Source: Deinococcus terrestris (GTDB lineage: Bacteria; Deinococcota; Deinococci; Deinococcales; Deinococcaceae). Taken from it: 64,000 nt of DNA. Under the pieces are notes generated by a model that saw only the letters and a program-made list of their open reading frames with translations, did not search any database and had not been told where the DNA came from. Location of the stretch: positions 1 to 64,000 of the forward strand of contig NZ_WBSL01000008.1 of assembly GCF_009377345.1 (NCBI RefSeq), read 5' to 3'. The number at the start of each line of letters is the position of its first letter. Position 1 is the first letter of the stretch. This document shows positions 42,301 through 49,888 of the stretch, piece after piece. Made by a program: the position numbers and the translations under genes.

Positions 42301-42415
42301 CGTACTGCTCCAGCACACGCCGCACCTCCGAGAGTTCCTCCACGTTCATCACCGGGACGGAGGTTGACCTGGGTTCCGGTTCCTCACCCGACATCAGGTA
42401 ACGGGCCGCGCTCAT
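39356..42415 (-). CDS. Large coiled-coil protein with Pro-rich linker, partner of SNF2 helicase
   Basis: The protein has 1019 residues. Residues about 20-620 are mostly Arg/Glu/Ala-rich coiled coil. About 620-860 form a Pro/Ser-rich linker. The last 160 residues form a folded helical domain (RISEQYHWKRGFLALADAL, then MTPEEFELMLQLRAYWHEQ and LDEMIILIERLYEYAEVAC). I do not recognise a family. The 34-base overlap with the SNF2 gene implies co-translation and a shared complex. A filament- or DNA-bridging role is a guess. The repeated Gln/Arg/Glu segments are long for an ordinary bacterial protein. Confidence 0.75.
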   Translation of the reverse strand: MSAARYLMSGEEPEPRSTSVPVMNVEELSEVRRVLEQYDEAYAALSRHRQALRAWDGPSFTSMRLGILLAAELPPAVATGMAARDELQDLNRHRRPELRDRRIEQQMLTARLHALTTEQQREQADAEARIQALEYLRPLADQILATRAHLARLLARQGEQRGRGLAGLWGALSGQAAALQREIDQARHAEEEGLTAYSLRATSLGIRPAPSPAELGTRLAEEKHALAERMQRADTGRQAFEARLRELDVWLRDTQGRLAEAEAHAAETWTNAQRLHKVPDWPVWEDLWQQREEVRRLWRAGAEARQLLQEATRSLERLWSGWPSDLQGVDALRRVLPQIEEALLAREAREREAARRAGERAQRTALLESLNLRLAALAAEERARYEQRQAEQARAERLYLQEEARRARTGETASPATSRPRPHADGARPASSPSFPVLERHQVESARLLLIRHGAAAGQAAMCQEALEEWAGPGLNATRLAVLVSRSLPHALVQALAEWEEVGGPTPGSRRGQEQEDHDRRALRWETAWSELRRTLGVPAHPRDWQRLWEGRAKAQALWTQWKQAQERMGQLEAEMAPLWARWPLPEQNAAALRLALERMEAGAGPGPVQPAPASLPGGAAPSKWSPTASPVPSPPVPGRKSEPARPIPNAEHPAPAPVPRPPLPGQAASCRSPSAPRLSQTREARPTPTPPSPPTSSSPGSASAQPSLGVGLAAECRSSSPLAQSIPPVPPPVQGRPTPAVNLPLGGPPLPGVAVTPRPIVTAHNVGPSLAGASAFPPVPAPVTAPRPGTELPVPPLQGRSGSLSKPLLASPLPDVVRPPVSVPPLPPTPQRIRMPGPVLPGQARSPDPARPEPLLPPGRLTRRQRAEREAVRISEQYHWKRGFLALADALDRENWGKLRESIEREIECGMTPEEFELMLQLRAYWHEQIHFRSPYTSRYDSLPWGLGLALIRRSAGVPCLDEMIILIERLYEYAEVACSKRSLPAFAQRLGAILDRADPDVDLEYWLCAQEARCSFR

Positions 42416-42996
42416 CGGGCGCTCCCTTTTTTCCAGACCGGCCTCCGTATGGGCCGGACGCTGCTCATGTTCATGGCTCCTTTACCATGCCACGTTCGGA
42501 CGTCATCTGTTGACGCAGATGCGCACCCTCCCAGATCCAGGGCCAGTGGATCTGCATGGGCTCCTGCATATCAATACGCCCTCAGCCCGCCGCGATACCG
42601 CGAGAGGCGGTGACAATCCCGAGCAGGTGCTTGATGGCCCGGCCATGCTGGGTGATCAGCACGGCGCTCAGGCGATCCTCTCGCCGGATGTGGTCGTTGA
42701 ACGCCCCAACTCAGAACGTATCGTCCATCAGACTTGACCGTTGAAAGTGCTCCGAATGGGCCTTATGGCGGGCCTAATCACCTATGGTCTTGAAGGAGCC
42801 CCCGTCCCGTCGGAAAACAACTGGCAGCAGCGGTGGGCATGTCGAGATGCAAGGAGACCAGGGCGAAGACGCCGCAGTGCGAGGGGGACAACCTGCTGTT
42901 CTCCTCGCCACCATTCACTCTGGCGACTGCCATCGAAACGTGTACAGCAAAGCAAAAATCATCCGAATGGGTAACGTTCGTATATGTACGAACAGA
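42416..42996. other. Intergenic region between coiled-coil gene and parB
   Basis: About 580 bases with no gene I can support. It should hold the promoter of the leftward coiled-coil/SNF2 unit, and its right end holds a strong dyad at the 3' end of parB. Short open frames here lack start signals or family resemblance. Confidence 0.45.
42976..42993. promoter_or_regulatory. Dyad at the 3' end of parB, candidate centromere or operator
   Basis: GTTCGTA-TATG-TACGAAC is a perfect inverted repeat with 7-base arms. It sits 3 bases beyond the parB stop. Plasmid parS sites are palindromes close to parAB, but the chromosomal parS consensus is not matched. It could also be a terminator element. Confidence 0.45.
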
Positions 42997-43884
42997 TCAG
43001 TCGCCCAGGGCTTCACGGACTGCGTCAGGCATCTTCGCCAACCAGCGGTCGACTGCTTTTCTGGCTGCTGGCTGAAGGTTGTTCAGAAAACGGGCACTCC
43101 CCAATACGCGAGCGACTCGAAGGGCGTCTGGCATATGCGTTTCTTCCTGTCCCCGACTCAGCCGCCTGATCTCCTTTTGGATTTCCAGACGGCTGGCACC
43201 AGCCTGAGCGAGCGCGATGAGAGCGGCGTGATGCTCCCCGGGAGCACCAACGATCATCACCCCGAGGGTAAATGGCAGTCCCATCCGAACGGCTTCCAAC
43301 ACCACGGGCGGCCATTTCAGAATGCGCAGTTTGTTCTTCGTGAAGGACTGCCACGTTTCGCCCAGTGCCGTAAAGACTGCTTCCAGTGTCGTGTGATCCT
43401 GGCCTGGTTCCTCCCGGAGCAGCTGCATCAGGCGTGCGCGAGCAGCCTCACGTGGAAGGTTGAGGACAGACGCGACCAGATCAAGCTTGGCGTCGACCTC
43501 ATCCACCGTGTTGAGATTCTCGCGCTGCAGGTTTTCCAACAGAGCTGCTACCCGGGCTTGCTGGTCGTCAAGATGACGGATGATAACCGGCACCTCCGCC
43601 AGCCCCACAAGCTGCGCCGCACGCCAGCGACGTTCACCGGCGACAATCTCGTAGCCACCCTGCACAGGGCGCACCAGCAGGGGCTGAAGAATCCCCTGGG
43701 CACGTATACTCGCCGCAAGACTTTCGAGGCCAGCATCGCCGAAGGCACGGCGAGGTTGAGCTGTGCCGGACTGGAGTCTGTCGACTGGCAACGTCTGCTC
43801 CATCACAGGCGCTTTAACCAGATCAGCGGTTTGTCCGAGAAGCTCGTCCAAGCCTTCGCGGCGGGGAGGGCGCTTACGGGTCAT
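42997..43884 (-). CDS. parB: ParB-family partition protein
   Basis: This 295-residue protein has the ParB/Srx CTP-binding fold: [30 protein letters not shown], then the box [15 protein letters not shown]. Helix-turn-helix and dimer regions follow; the [13 protein letters not shown] segment is typical. ParB loads at centromere sites and is moved by ParA to segregate the plasmid. Its ATG overlaps the parA stop, so the two are co-transcribed leftward from near the iterons. Confidence 0.95.
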   Translation of the reverse strand: MTRKRPPRREGLDELLGQTADLVKAPVMEQTLPVDRLQSGTAQPRRAFGDAGLESLAASIRAQGILQPLLVRPVQGGYEIVAGERRWRAAQLVGLAEVPVIIRHLDDQQARVAALLENLQRENLNTVDEVDAKLDLVASVLNLPREAARARLMQLLREEPGQDHTTLEAVFTALGETWQSFTKNKLRILKWPPVVLEAVRMGLPFTLGVMIVGAPGEHHAALIALAQAGASRLEIQKEIRRLSRGQEETHMPDALRVARVLGSARFLNNLQPAARKAVDRWLAKMPDAVREALGD

Positions 43885-44642
43885 GCGGGCACCGCCAGAC
43901 CGAGGACGCTCGCCACCTCACGTGTGACCCGCTGCACGTCCTGATGGACGGGTGAACCCGGCGCGTATACACCGACGGGTTGCCCGGCCATGCTCGAGTC
44001 CAGCCAGACAGCAGCGCGTTCCGGAATCGGTTCGGCTAAGGGAGAGAGATGTCGGCGCAGGTCTTCCAGAACCTCCCGATCATGCGAGCGCCGGACGTCA
44101 TATAGCGTGGGAACATACAACGCCACCGTGAGGTCAGGGCGAAGGCGACGGTACAGACTGGTCGCCTTGTGCAGGCCGGGCAGCGCATCCAAGCCCTTGG
44201 TACGTACCGGAATGGGAACAATCAGGCAGTCTGCCGCCGCTGCGCCCAAGATGGCCAGCTGTCCAAGGCTGGGGGGACTGTCGATCAGGACGACGTCGTA
44301 ATGCGTCCGGACCGCTTCCAGCGCCTGCCGGAGGAAGAGTTGAGAGCCGGGAACGCCGAGCATTCCCGTTTCAGCCAGGGCCAGATCCACCTGGGAGGGC
44401 ACCACGTGCATGCCGTGCACCTCCACCGGCTCAGGGAGGGGAGCACCCTCGGTCGCCAGGGAGTACACCGTGCTGGAAAGCTGCACCCGCCGCACACCGA
44501 GCCAGCTGCTGAGGTTGGCCTGCGGGTCGAGGTCAATTAGAAGGACGCGGTGCCCGGCCTGACTCAGCTCGTAGCCGACGTCACGCGTCAGGCTGGTCTT
44601 CCCGGCGCCGCCCGCATGATTGAAGATCGTGGCGGTGATCAC
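43881..44642 (-). CDS. parA: ParA-family partition ATPase
   Basis: The protein begins [20 protein letters not shown], the deviant Walker A motif (GGAGKTS) of ParA. Walker A' [13 protein letters not shown] and Walker [12 protein letters not shown] follow. The GTG at 44642 is chosen because the motif must lie at the N-terminus; the open frame to the left of it runs through the iterons and spells repeated C-H-R or C-V-T units, an artefact of the repeats. A palindrome 40-54 bases upstream may be its operator. Confidence 0.93.
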   Translation of the reverse strand: MITATIFNHAGGAGKTSLTRDVGYELSQAGHRVLLIDLDPQANLSSWLGVRRVQLSSTVYSLATEGAPLPEPVEVHGMHVVPSQVDLALAETGMLGVPGSQLFLRQALEAVRTHYDVVLIDSPPSLGQLAILGAAAADCLIVPIPVRTKGLDALPGLHKATSLYRRLRPDLTVALYVPTLYDVRRSHDREVLEDLRRHLSPLAEPIPERAAVWLDSSMAGQPVGVYAPGSPVHQDVQRVTREVASVLGLAVPA

Positions 44643-44681
44643 GCGTGCACGATACCGCCTGGAGAAACGCGAGAAAGCGAA

Positions 44682-44696
44682 GGGACAATTTGTCCC
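44682..44696. promoter_or_regulatory. Palindrome upstream of parA
   Basis: GGGACAA-T-TTGTCCC is a perfect palindrome that abuts the first iteron. Its position suggests an operator for parAB autoregulation, or an initiator or ParB site. Confidence 0.55.
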
Positions 44697-44976
44697 AGTG
44701 ACACACCCGTTGTTTTCCCGCCAGCCTCGGTGACACACCCGTTGTTTTCCCTGCGGCTCTCGGTGACACACCCGTTGAATTGGTTGGGTTCACCCGGTGA
44801 CACACTAGTAGTTTTGAGCCAGCGCCGAGTGACACACTCGTTGCATCTCCGGTGACACACTCGTTGCATGCAGGTGACACACCCGTTGCAAAAAAATCCC
44901 TCCCGGTGACACACTGGTTGCGTTTTCCGGGATATACGGTGACATACTGGTTGCGTCCTTGGTGACATACTCGTTG
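44697..44976 (+). repeat. Ten iterons of the plasmid origin (GGTGACAYACYSGTTG)
   Basis: Sixteen-base direct repeats start at 44697, 44729, 44762, 44796, 44828, 44851, 44873, 44905, 44938 and 44961. The first and fifth begin with A instead of G, the fourth ends TAGTAG, and the last two have GACATAC. Start-to-start distances are 32-34 or 22-23 bases, near three or two helical turns, so all copies face the same side of the DNA. They lie between parA and the rep gene on the rep side. This is a typical iteron origin bound by the initiator encoded just downstream. Confidence 0.92.
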
Positions 44977-45031
44977 CATCGTCGGAGTTTTCCCCGTCCT
45001 GCACGCATTGTGCACCGATACCCTGATGATG

Positions 45032-45068
45032 ACATCAATTCATTTCTTTTCTTCTTTTTTTCAATCAG
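45032..45068. other. AT- and pyrimidine-rich tract beside iterons (possible unwinding element)
   Basis: A T/C-rich run with few G bases lies between the iterons and the rep coding region. Iteron origins usually have an AT-rich duplex-unwinding element next to the repeats. If translated it would encode poly-Phe, which argues it is not coding. Confidence 0.5.
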
Positions 45069-45093
45069 TAGCGGTAAAATCATCATCAAGCCC

Positions 45094-46434
45094 TTGAAGA
45101 TCCTGCCTCGCCACCACGATGACCTGAACCTCTCCCGCCTCAACCTGATCGTGGCACTCGACCAGGTGGAGATGCAGGAGTGGAACGTGACCTACGAGCT
45201 GGGCGGCCGTATTGTGCGGATCAGCTGCGAAGCGGGGGTGAAGTATGCCGTTCCACATGGGCTGGATAGTGACGTGAGCGCGGCTCTGATCAACCTGTAC
45301 ATCGACGAGGGTATGCCTGAGGACGGCCGCATTATGGTGGCTGCCACCGCCCTGTTGAGGTTATGTGGCTGGCATAAGTCCGGCAAATATCTCGGTCTGC
45401 TGCGTCAGTGTCTGGAGCGGCTTCATCAAGCGAACTACACCGTTTCCGGTGGCTGGCGCGACCATCCCAATCGCCGCTGGACGCACGCGAAGTTCCATTT
45501 CATCGAATCGCTCAACTTCACCACGCTCGATGCAACAGGCCACTTCGACGAGCGCTCCATGATCATCGTTCGGCTGGCCGACGACGTCGTCGCCAGCATT
45601 CGCAGCGGCTACGTGAAGCCGCTCGATTCGGAATTCATGTCCTCGCTCTCCCGACCACGGACCCGGGTCCTGTACCGGGTCCTGGACGCCGCCCGGATCA
45701 ACCCAGAGGACCCGGAGCGTCAGGTCGACACCCTGACCTTCCCTGTGCTGTCCTGGGGGGACCAGTGCAAGATTCCCAGCGATGGTCAGGCGTGGCGCGT
45801 GATCCGGGCGTTGAGTGCGCCCCATCAGGAGCTGATCAAGCGGGGATACCTGGCGGAGGTCGTGCTGACCGGACGGGGCAAAGACCAGACGGTACGCTAC
45901 GAATTCGCCCGGGACTTCACCCAGGTCGACCCAGCATTGATGCGGAAATTTCGCGAGTACGGAGTGGCAGACGGCATGGTACGCAAGCTGGTTCGGGAAC
46001 ACGGTGAAGCGTTTCTTTCAGATACGGTGACGCGCTTCACGGCCCTGTTGACCTCAGGTGTTCTGGTGGTTCGCAAAACCAGGGCGGCCGCCCTCATGCA
46101 CCTGATCCAGCACCCGGATGATTACCCGTATCCTGCTCCCGCTGCGTCAGAGGTCAAGGCGAAGCGTGAGGTCATGGAACCTATGCTCACCGAGCCAAGC
46201 CTTGAGGAAGACTTTGCCGGTCTGTCGCCCGAACGTGCGGCTGAACGCCTCATTCGCCGACTCGACCTTCATTACAAAAAGCTGTTGAAAGCCGCCGACT
46301 ACGACCTGCTGCGTTTCCAGGTTCGGAATGGTCATGTCTCGCCAGCCGAGGTCTTGAAAGCCGGGATTGCGGCCGTGGCCGCGGGACAACGGGAGCAATT
46401 CATAGTGGAGTTGAGACAAGCCGCCAACCAGTGA
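45094..46434 (+). CDS. Plasmid replication initiator (RepA-like, Deinococcus type)
   Basis: This protein of about 446 residues contains HHDDLNLSRLNLIVALDQV near its start and CGWHKSGKYLGLLRQCLERL after about 85 residues. These are features I associate with replication initiator proteins of Deinococcus plasmids, which have winged-helix DNA-binding domains. The iteron array lies directly upstream. The start is uncertain. A TTG at 45094 is chosen because the frame upstream is a pyrimidine tract; a GTG at 45010 is an alternative. No good ribosome-binding site is visible for either. It should open the origin and recruit the host helicase. Confidence 0.82.
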   Translation: MKILPRHHDDLNLSRLNLIVALDQVEMQEWNVTYELGGRIVRISCEAGVKYAVPHGLDSDVSAALINLYIDEGMPEDGRIMVAATALLRLCGWHKSGKYLGLLRQCLERLHQANYTVSGGWRDHPNRRWTHAKFHFIESLNFTTLDATGHFDERSMIIVRLADDVVASIRSGYVKPLDSEFMSSLSRPRTRVLYRVLDAARINPEDPERQVDTLTFPVLSWGDQCKIPSDGQAWRVIRALSAPHQELIKRGYLAEVVLTGRGKDQTVRYEFARDFTQVDPALMRKFREYGVADGMVRKLVREHGEAFLSDTVTRFTALLTSGVLVVRKTRAAALMHLIQHPDDYPYPAPAASEVKAKREVMEPMLTEPSLEEDFAGLSPERAAERLIRRLDLHYKKLLKAADYDLLRFQVRNGHVSPAEVLKAGIAAVAAGQREQFIVELRQAANQ

Positions 46435-46595
46435 TGTCGTCAAAAGTGGTTGCCAGGCACCCCGGAAGTGGGTTGCGTTGAGGTGCTTCCCAAGCAGTCT
46501 CTCCCGTACGTTTCAGCTTCGGCCAGAATGCGGAGCCAGGGAGGGGAGAGGACCATGACAACGCCGCCTGTCATGGTGTTTGCTACGCTGGGGCT

Positions 46596-47240
46596 GTGAT
46601 TGACGTTCAGGCCGACTGGTCCGGGGGCATCGAGGCGCTGGTGGAAGAAGCCAACCTCTGGCTTGCCCGCCTGCTGCCCGCAGACCGGGCCTCGCGGCCC
46701 AAGGATGAGGTCAACCCCCGACTGGTACGTCACTACACCACCCAGGGGCTGTTGCCGGCTCCACGGCGCGAAGGGCGGGACGCCCGGTATGGCCGGCTCC
46801 ACCTCATGGCCCTGCTGGCCCTGCGCCGCCTGATGGCCGATGGACTGAGTGGCAGGGCGCTGATAGCGGCTCTGGGCGGGCAGGATGAGGCAGGTTTGGA
46901 ACAGCTGGCGCTGGAAGGCGTTCTGGAGGGGACGAAGGGACCCGCAGATCGGGAAGACAACGAGGCGCTGGGGTACCTGCGCCAGCTCGCCGTCATGGAG
47001 GCTCCAAGACGCGCACGGGTGGTCAAGCCCCGACCCCCTACGCCGGTCCCCGCCGCCCTCCCGGAGTTCCTGCTGGAGCCCCGGAAGAAGGTGAGCCAGA
47101 CGACCCGCGTAGTGGTGCGGCCTGATCTGGAACTGCAGATTGGCCGGGATTTCAAGTGGCCGACAACCGAGCCGGAGTGGCGCGCTCTGCTCCAGGAACT
47201 CGGTGCGACGCTGCGTGACGTGTGGGGGCAGCAGGAGTGA
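46596..47240 (+). CDS. MerR-family transcriptional regulator
   Basis: This 214-residue protein has a MerR-type winged helix at about residues 25-95: VNPRLVRHYTTQGLLPAP, then REGRDARYGRLHLMALLAL. The C-terminal 100 residues carry a Pro-rich linker and a small domain (SQTTRVVVRPDLELQIG) unlike common MerR ligand domains. The GTG start is used because no ATG opens the domain. It lies 180 bases before a vWA-domain gene whose promoter contains a dyad, so it may regulate that gene. Confidence 0.85.
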   Translation: MIDVQADWSGGIEALVEEANLWLARLLPADRASRPKDEVNPRLVRHYTTQGLLPAPRREGRDARYGRLHLMALLALRRLMADGLSGRALIAALGGQDEAGLEQLALEGVLEGTKGPADREDNEALGYLRQLAVMEAPRRARVVKPRPPTPVPAALPEFLLEPRKKVSQTTRVVVRPDLELQIGRDFKWPTTEPEWRALLQELGATLRDVWGQQE

Positions 47241-47305
47241 GCGTCATCCGTTGACACATTGGAGAGAGAAGATCAGGCAGACGGGGATGACGACTATCCA
47301 TCTTG

Positions 47306-47349
47306 TTGACAACTAGGATTGTTGCTATATCATCTTCGTACGGACGAAG
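47306..47349 (+). promoter_or_regulatory. Promoter and dyad upstream of vWA gene
   Basis: TTGACA (47306-47311) and TATCAT (47328-47333) with a 16-base spacer form a plausible promoter. CTTCGT-ACGG-ACGAAG (47334-47349) follows directly and could be an operator. The MerR-type regulator encoded just upstream is the obvious candidate to bind here. Confidence 0.55.
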
Positions 47350-47422
47350 ACCGTCTGCAGCGCTCTGAATCACCGCCGGACTGTGTGGCGGTGAACGCCT
47401 CACTCTTGCCTGGAGACCCGCC

Positions 47423-48685
47423 ATGACTGACCTTCACCCTCAAGCGCCCCGCATCGAACTCCTGCCCCTTCAGGCCGCCCTTCCCGCGGGTCGGGACAGC
47501 GACCTCACGGTGCTCGCGCGCATTTCCCCGGCTGCCGTCCCCGCGCAGAGCGGCCCGCGCCCGCCCCTGAACCTCTCGCTGGTCATCGACCGCAGCGGCA
47601 GCATGGGTGGCCGACCACTCGAGATGGCCCGGCAGGCGGCACAGGTGGGCCTCCGCAAGCTGCAGGCGCATGACCGCGTCAGTGTGGTGATCTTTGACGA
47701 CGAGGTCGAGATGCTGATTCCCTCGCAGTCGGCCGCCAACAGCGAAGAGCTCTGCCGCGTGGTGGAGGGCATCACTGCGGGGGGGTCCACGGCCCTGTAC
47801 GCGGGCTGGCTCGACGGGGCCATGTCGGTGGCACAGCACCTGGATTCACAGGCGCTGAACCGCGTGCTGCTGCTGAGCGACGGCCACGCCAATGTGGGGA
47901 AGCGCCGCGTGGGGGAGATCGTCCCGGACGTCGCGGGCCTCACAAAGCGGGGGGTCAGCACCAGCACCATCGGGCTGGGCATCGGCTACGACGAGGATCT
48001 GCTGCGCGGCATGGCGGTGGCGGGCGACGGCAACTTCGAGCATATCGAGGACCCGGAGCAGCTTCCCCGTTACTTCGACGCGGAGTTCAGCGGGCTGGCC
48101 CGCACGACCGGGCACACGGTGAGTTTCGGCATCGAGCCAAATCCGGCGCTGGGGAGCCTGCGGCAGGAAGTGCTCAACGACCTTGGGCGCAACGACCTGG
48201 GCCGCTTCCAGCTTCCGAACCTGATCGCGGAGCGGCCTCTCGAGGTGATCTTCACCCTGCACGTTCCGGCCCAGCCGGAACAGGCGGACGTTGGCGTAAC
48301 CCGGGTGCGCCTGGCGTGGACCGGACGTGACGGGGTTCGCCGCAAGGCGCGAGCACAGCTGAATCTGCCGGTGCTGTCCCCGGAGGCCTACGCGCAGGTG
48401 CCGGAGAACGTGGAGGTCGGGCTGGCACTGGAGTTGCAGCGCAATGCGCGGGCCAAGCGGGACGCGGTGAGGCGTCTGGATGCCGGCGACGTCCTGGGGG
48501 CGCAGGCCGTGCTGCGTGAACGTCAGCAGGTGTTCGGTGTGGTGGCGGCGCAGGCCCCGGCACGGCTGCGGATGCAGGAACTCACCGAGCTGGAGGATCT
48601 GGAGCGGAACGCCGCGCAGAATGCCAACCTCGCCCGCAAGCGGGCCTCGAGCCAGAACTACAACCGCAGCCGCAGCAAGTTCTGA
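47423..48685 (+). CDS. von Willebrand factor A domain protein
   Basis: This 420-residue protein has a vWA domain at about residues 40-230 with an intact metal site: LVIDRSGSMGG (DxSxS), Thr in GGSTALYAG, and Asp in LLLSDGHANVG. Before it is a small beta region and after it a beta-sandwich plus a helical C-terminal part (RNARAKRDAVRRLDAGDV). No signal peptide is visible, so it is probably cytoplasmic. It is related to chloride-channel/inter-alpha-trypsin type vWA proteins. It is paired with the MerR gene; its partner is unknown. Confidence 0.88.
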   Translation: MTDLHPQAPRIELLPLQAALPAGRDSDLTVLARISPAAVPAQSGPRPPLNLSLVIDRSGSMGGRPLEMARQAAQVGLRKLQAHDRVSVVIFDDEVEMLIPSQSAANSEELCRVVEGITAGGSTALYAGWLDGAMSVAQHLDSQALNRVLLLSDGHANVGKRRVGEIVPDVAGLTKRGVSTSTIGLGIGYDEDLLRGMAVAGDGNFEHIEDPEQLPRYFDAEFSGLARTTGHTVSFGIEPNPALGSLRQEVLNDLGRNDLGRFQLPNLIAERPLEVIFTLHVPAQPEQADVGVTRVRLAWTGRDGVRRKARAQLNLPVLSPEAYAQVPENVEVGLALELQRNARAKRDAVRRLDAGDVLGAQAVLRERQQVFGVVAAQAPARLRMQELTELEDLERNAAQNANLARKRASSQNYNRSRSKF

Positions 48686-48704
48686 GGTGGGTTGAGGAAT
48701 GAGC

Positions 48705-48739
48705 GGGGCTGCCGCGTCATCGGTTGACGCGGCAGCCCC
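48705..48739 (+). terminator. Strong hairpin after vWA gene
   Basis: GGGGCTGCCGCGTCA and TGACGCGGCAGCCCC form a perfect 15-base stem with a 5-base loop, 20 bases after the vWA stop. There is no clear T-tract, but the stem is very stable and well placed to end transcription. Confidence 0.75.
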
Positions 48740-48799
48740 CGGTTCAGTCTGTCAGGCGGTGACGCCTGGCAAGGTCATCCTGAACATAGGAGGTCACCC

Positions 48800-49063
48800 A
48801 TGCGCGAGCTGGTCATCAGTGTCCACGCGGCCCAACGCTACCAGGAACGCTTTGCGGGAAATCTGAGCTGGCCAGCCACCCAGCAGCGCCTGCGCCGGTT
48901 GCTGCGCCGGGCCCGGTTTCGTGGTGTGCGGCCCGGCCAGGCGAGGCTCTACGCCCTGGGCGACATGCGCTTCGTCGTGGAAGACGGTGTACTGGTGACG
49001 GTTTACCGCCTGCACTACCGTGACGTGCCTCCCGTGGAGGACCTGTGGTGCCTGGCGAGCTGA
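48800..49063 (+). CDS. Small basic hypothetical protein (87 aa)
   Basis: A near-ideal ribosome-binding site (AGGAGGT) precedes the ATG. The protein is Arg-rich, begins ELVISVHAAQRYQERF and contains VVEDGVLVTVYRLHYR. The H-A-x-x-R-Y-x-E-R start and beta-hairpin end resemble small RelE-like or DUF4258-like proteins, but I cannot assign it. No antitoxin is adjacent. Confidence 0.7.
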   Translation: MRELVISVHAAQRYQERFAGNLSWPATQQRLRRLLRRARFRGVRPGQARLYALGDMRFVVEDGVLVTVYRLHYRDVPPVEDLWCLAS

Positions 49064-49441
49064 GGGCGGGGCCGCAAATGTGCGGGCGTGGTCAGAGGGT
49101 GAAGGCTAGGGTGGAGGCGTGACCTGTCTGCTGCATCACCCGGCAGCCCGTACCCCGCTGATGACTGTGGGAGGGGGTGTTGATCCCACGCTGTTGCCGG
49201 TGGTGCCGATCGTGTGCGTGGGGCCAGACCTGCGCAGGAGCTGCAGCTGCAGGTACGTAAGTGCCGCGTCTTGCGACCTTTCCTGCGGCCTTGCACCCGT
49301 TTGCCGGAAAGGGCCTACTGGTGTGGCTTCCACGTGGCCTAGGACACGGCCCAGCGGCCGGAGGCCTTGGACCATGTTCCATCCCCTTCCAACCGCCTGC
49401 GCCTTTCAAGGCGTGTATGGCGCGGCCTTTGAGGAGACGCC
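49064..49441. other. Intergenic region with no supported gene
   Basis: In these 378 bases I see no frame with a convincing start and composition. It must include the promoter of the YbjN-like and WYL genes. The overlapping open frames that exist are rich in Cys, Pro and Arg and look like chance. Confidence 0.4.
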
Positions 49442-49885
49442 ATGACGGAAACCAAAAGTGATTTCACCTCGCTCCCGGAAATCATTCCGACCCCCTACGC
49501 TTCGGCAGTGCTGGACTTCCTGGCGGAAGAGGGGTTCCGGCCCAACCTCGACGAGGATGGCGACGTCTATTTCAGATTTGAGGGGATGACGTACGTGGTG
49601 ATCACTCGGACCGACGAGCCTACGGTCCTGACCTTGCTTCTGCCACCCTTCTGGCCGCTGGAGGATGCCGCCGAGCGGACGCGGGCGCTGGAAGCTGCAA
49701 TGGTCGCCCACCGCCACGTCCGCATCGGCCGAGTCACTGTGCTGGACGACAACGTGGTCGCCAGCGTTAATGCGTACCTGCCGGACGAGAACAGCTTCCG
49801 CGCCGTGCTGCTGAGCAGTCTCGACGGCCTAAAGTACCTGGCGCTGAAGTTTCGGGAACATATGCACGCTCAGCTGGAGAACTGA
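49442..49885 (+). CDS. YbjN-like / type III secretion chaperone-fold protein
   Basis: This 147-residue acidic protein has the pattern of YbjN-type domains. A helix (SAVLDFLAEEGFRPNLDEDG) is followed by strands VYFRFEGMTYVVIT and TVLTLLLPPFW, a long helix, then IGRVTVLDDNVVASVNAYL. Such domains act as binding modules or chaperones. An apparent ribosome-binding site (GAGGAG) precedes the ATG. The gene is followed after three bases by a WYL regulator, and both face the leftward helicase/kinase operon. A role in that system is inferred from position. Confidence 0.7.
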   Translation: MTETKSDFTSLPEIIPTPYASAVLDFLAEEGFRPNLDEDGDVYFRFEGMTYVVITRTDEPTVLTLLLPPFWPLEDAAERTRALEAAMVAHRHVRIGRVTVLDDNVVASVNAYLPDENSFRAVLLSSLDGLKYLALKFREHMHAQLEN

Positions 49886-49888
49886 GAG

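Noticed and set aside
42530..42740. Leftward frame with a CBS-like stretch (LSAVLITQHGRAIKHLLG)
   Set aside because: It is short, lacks a start signal and ends quickly. Resemblance is to one motif only, so it is not annotated as a gene.
44697..44976. CRISPR array
   Set aside because: Repeats are only 16 bases, non-palindromic, with spacers of 6-18 bases, and they sit between parA and rep without cas genes. They are iterons.
44959..45093. Longer N-terminus for the rep protein starting in the last iteron
   Set aside because: The start would overlap iteron ten and the frame runs through a pyrimidine tract encoding poly-Phe, so it is unlikely to be translated.
49119..49445. Rightward frame of 108 codons before the YbjN-like gene
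   Set aside because: It is rich in Cys, Pro and Arg, has no ribosome-binding site and no domain resemblance, and probably is a chance frame in GC-rich DNA.
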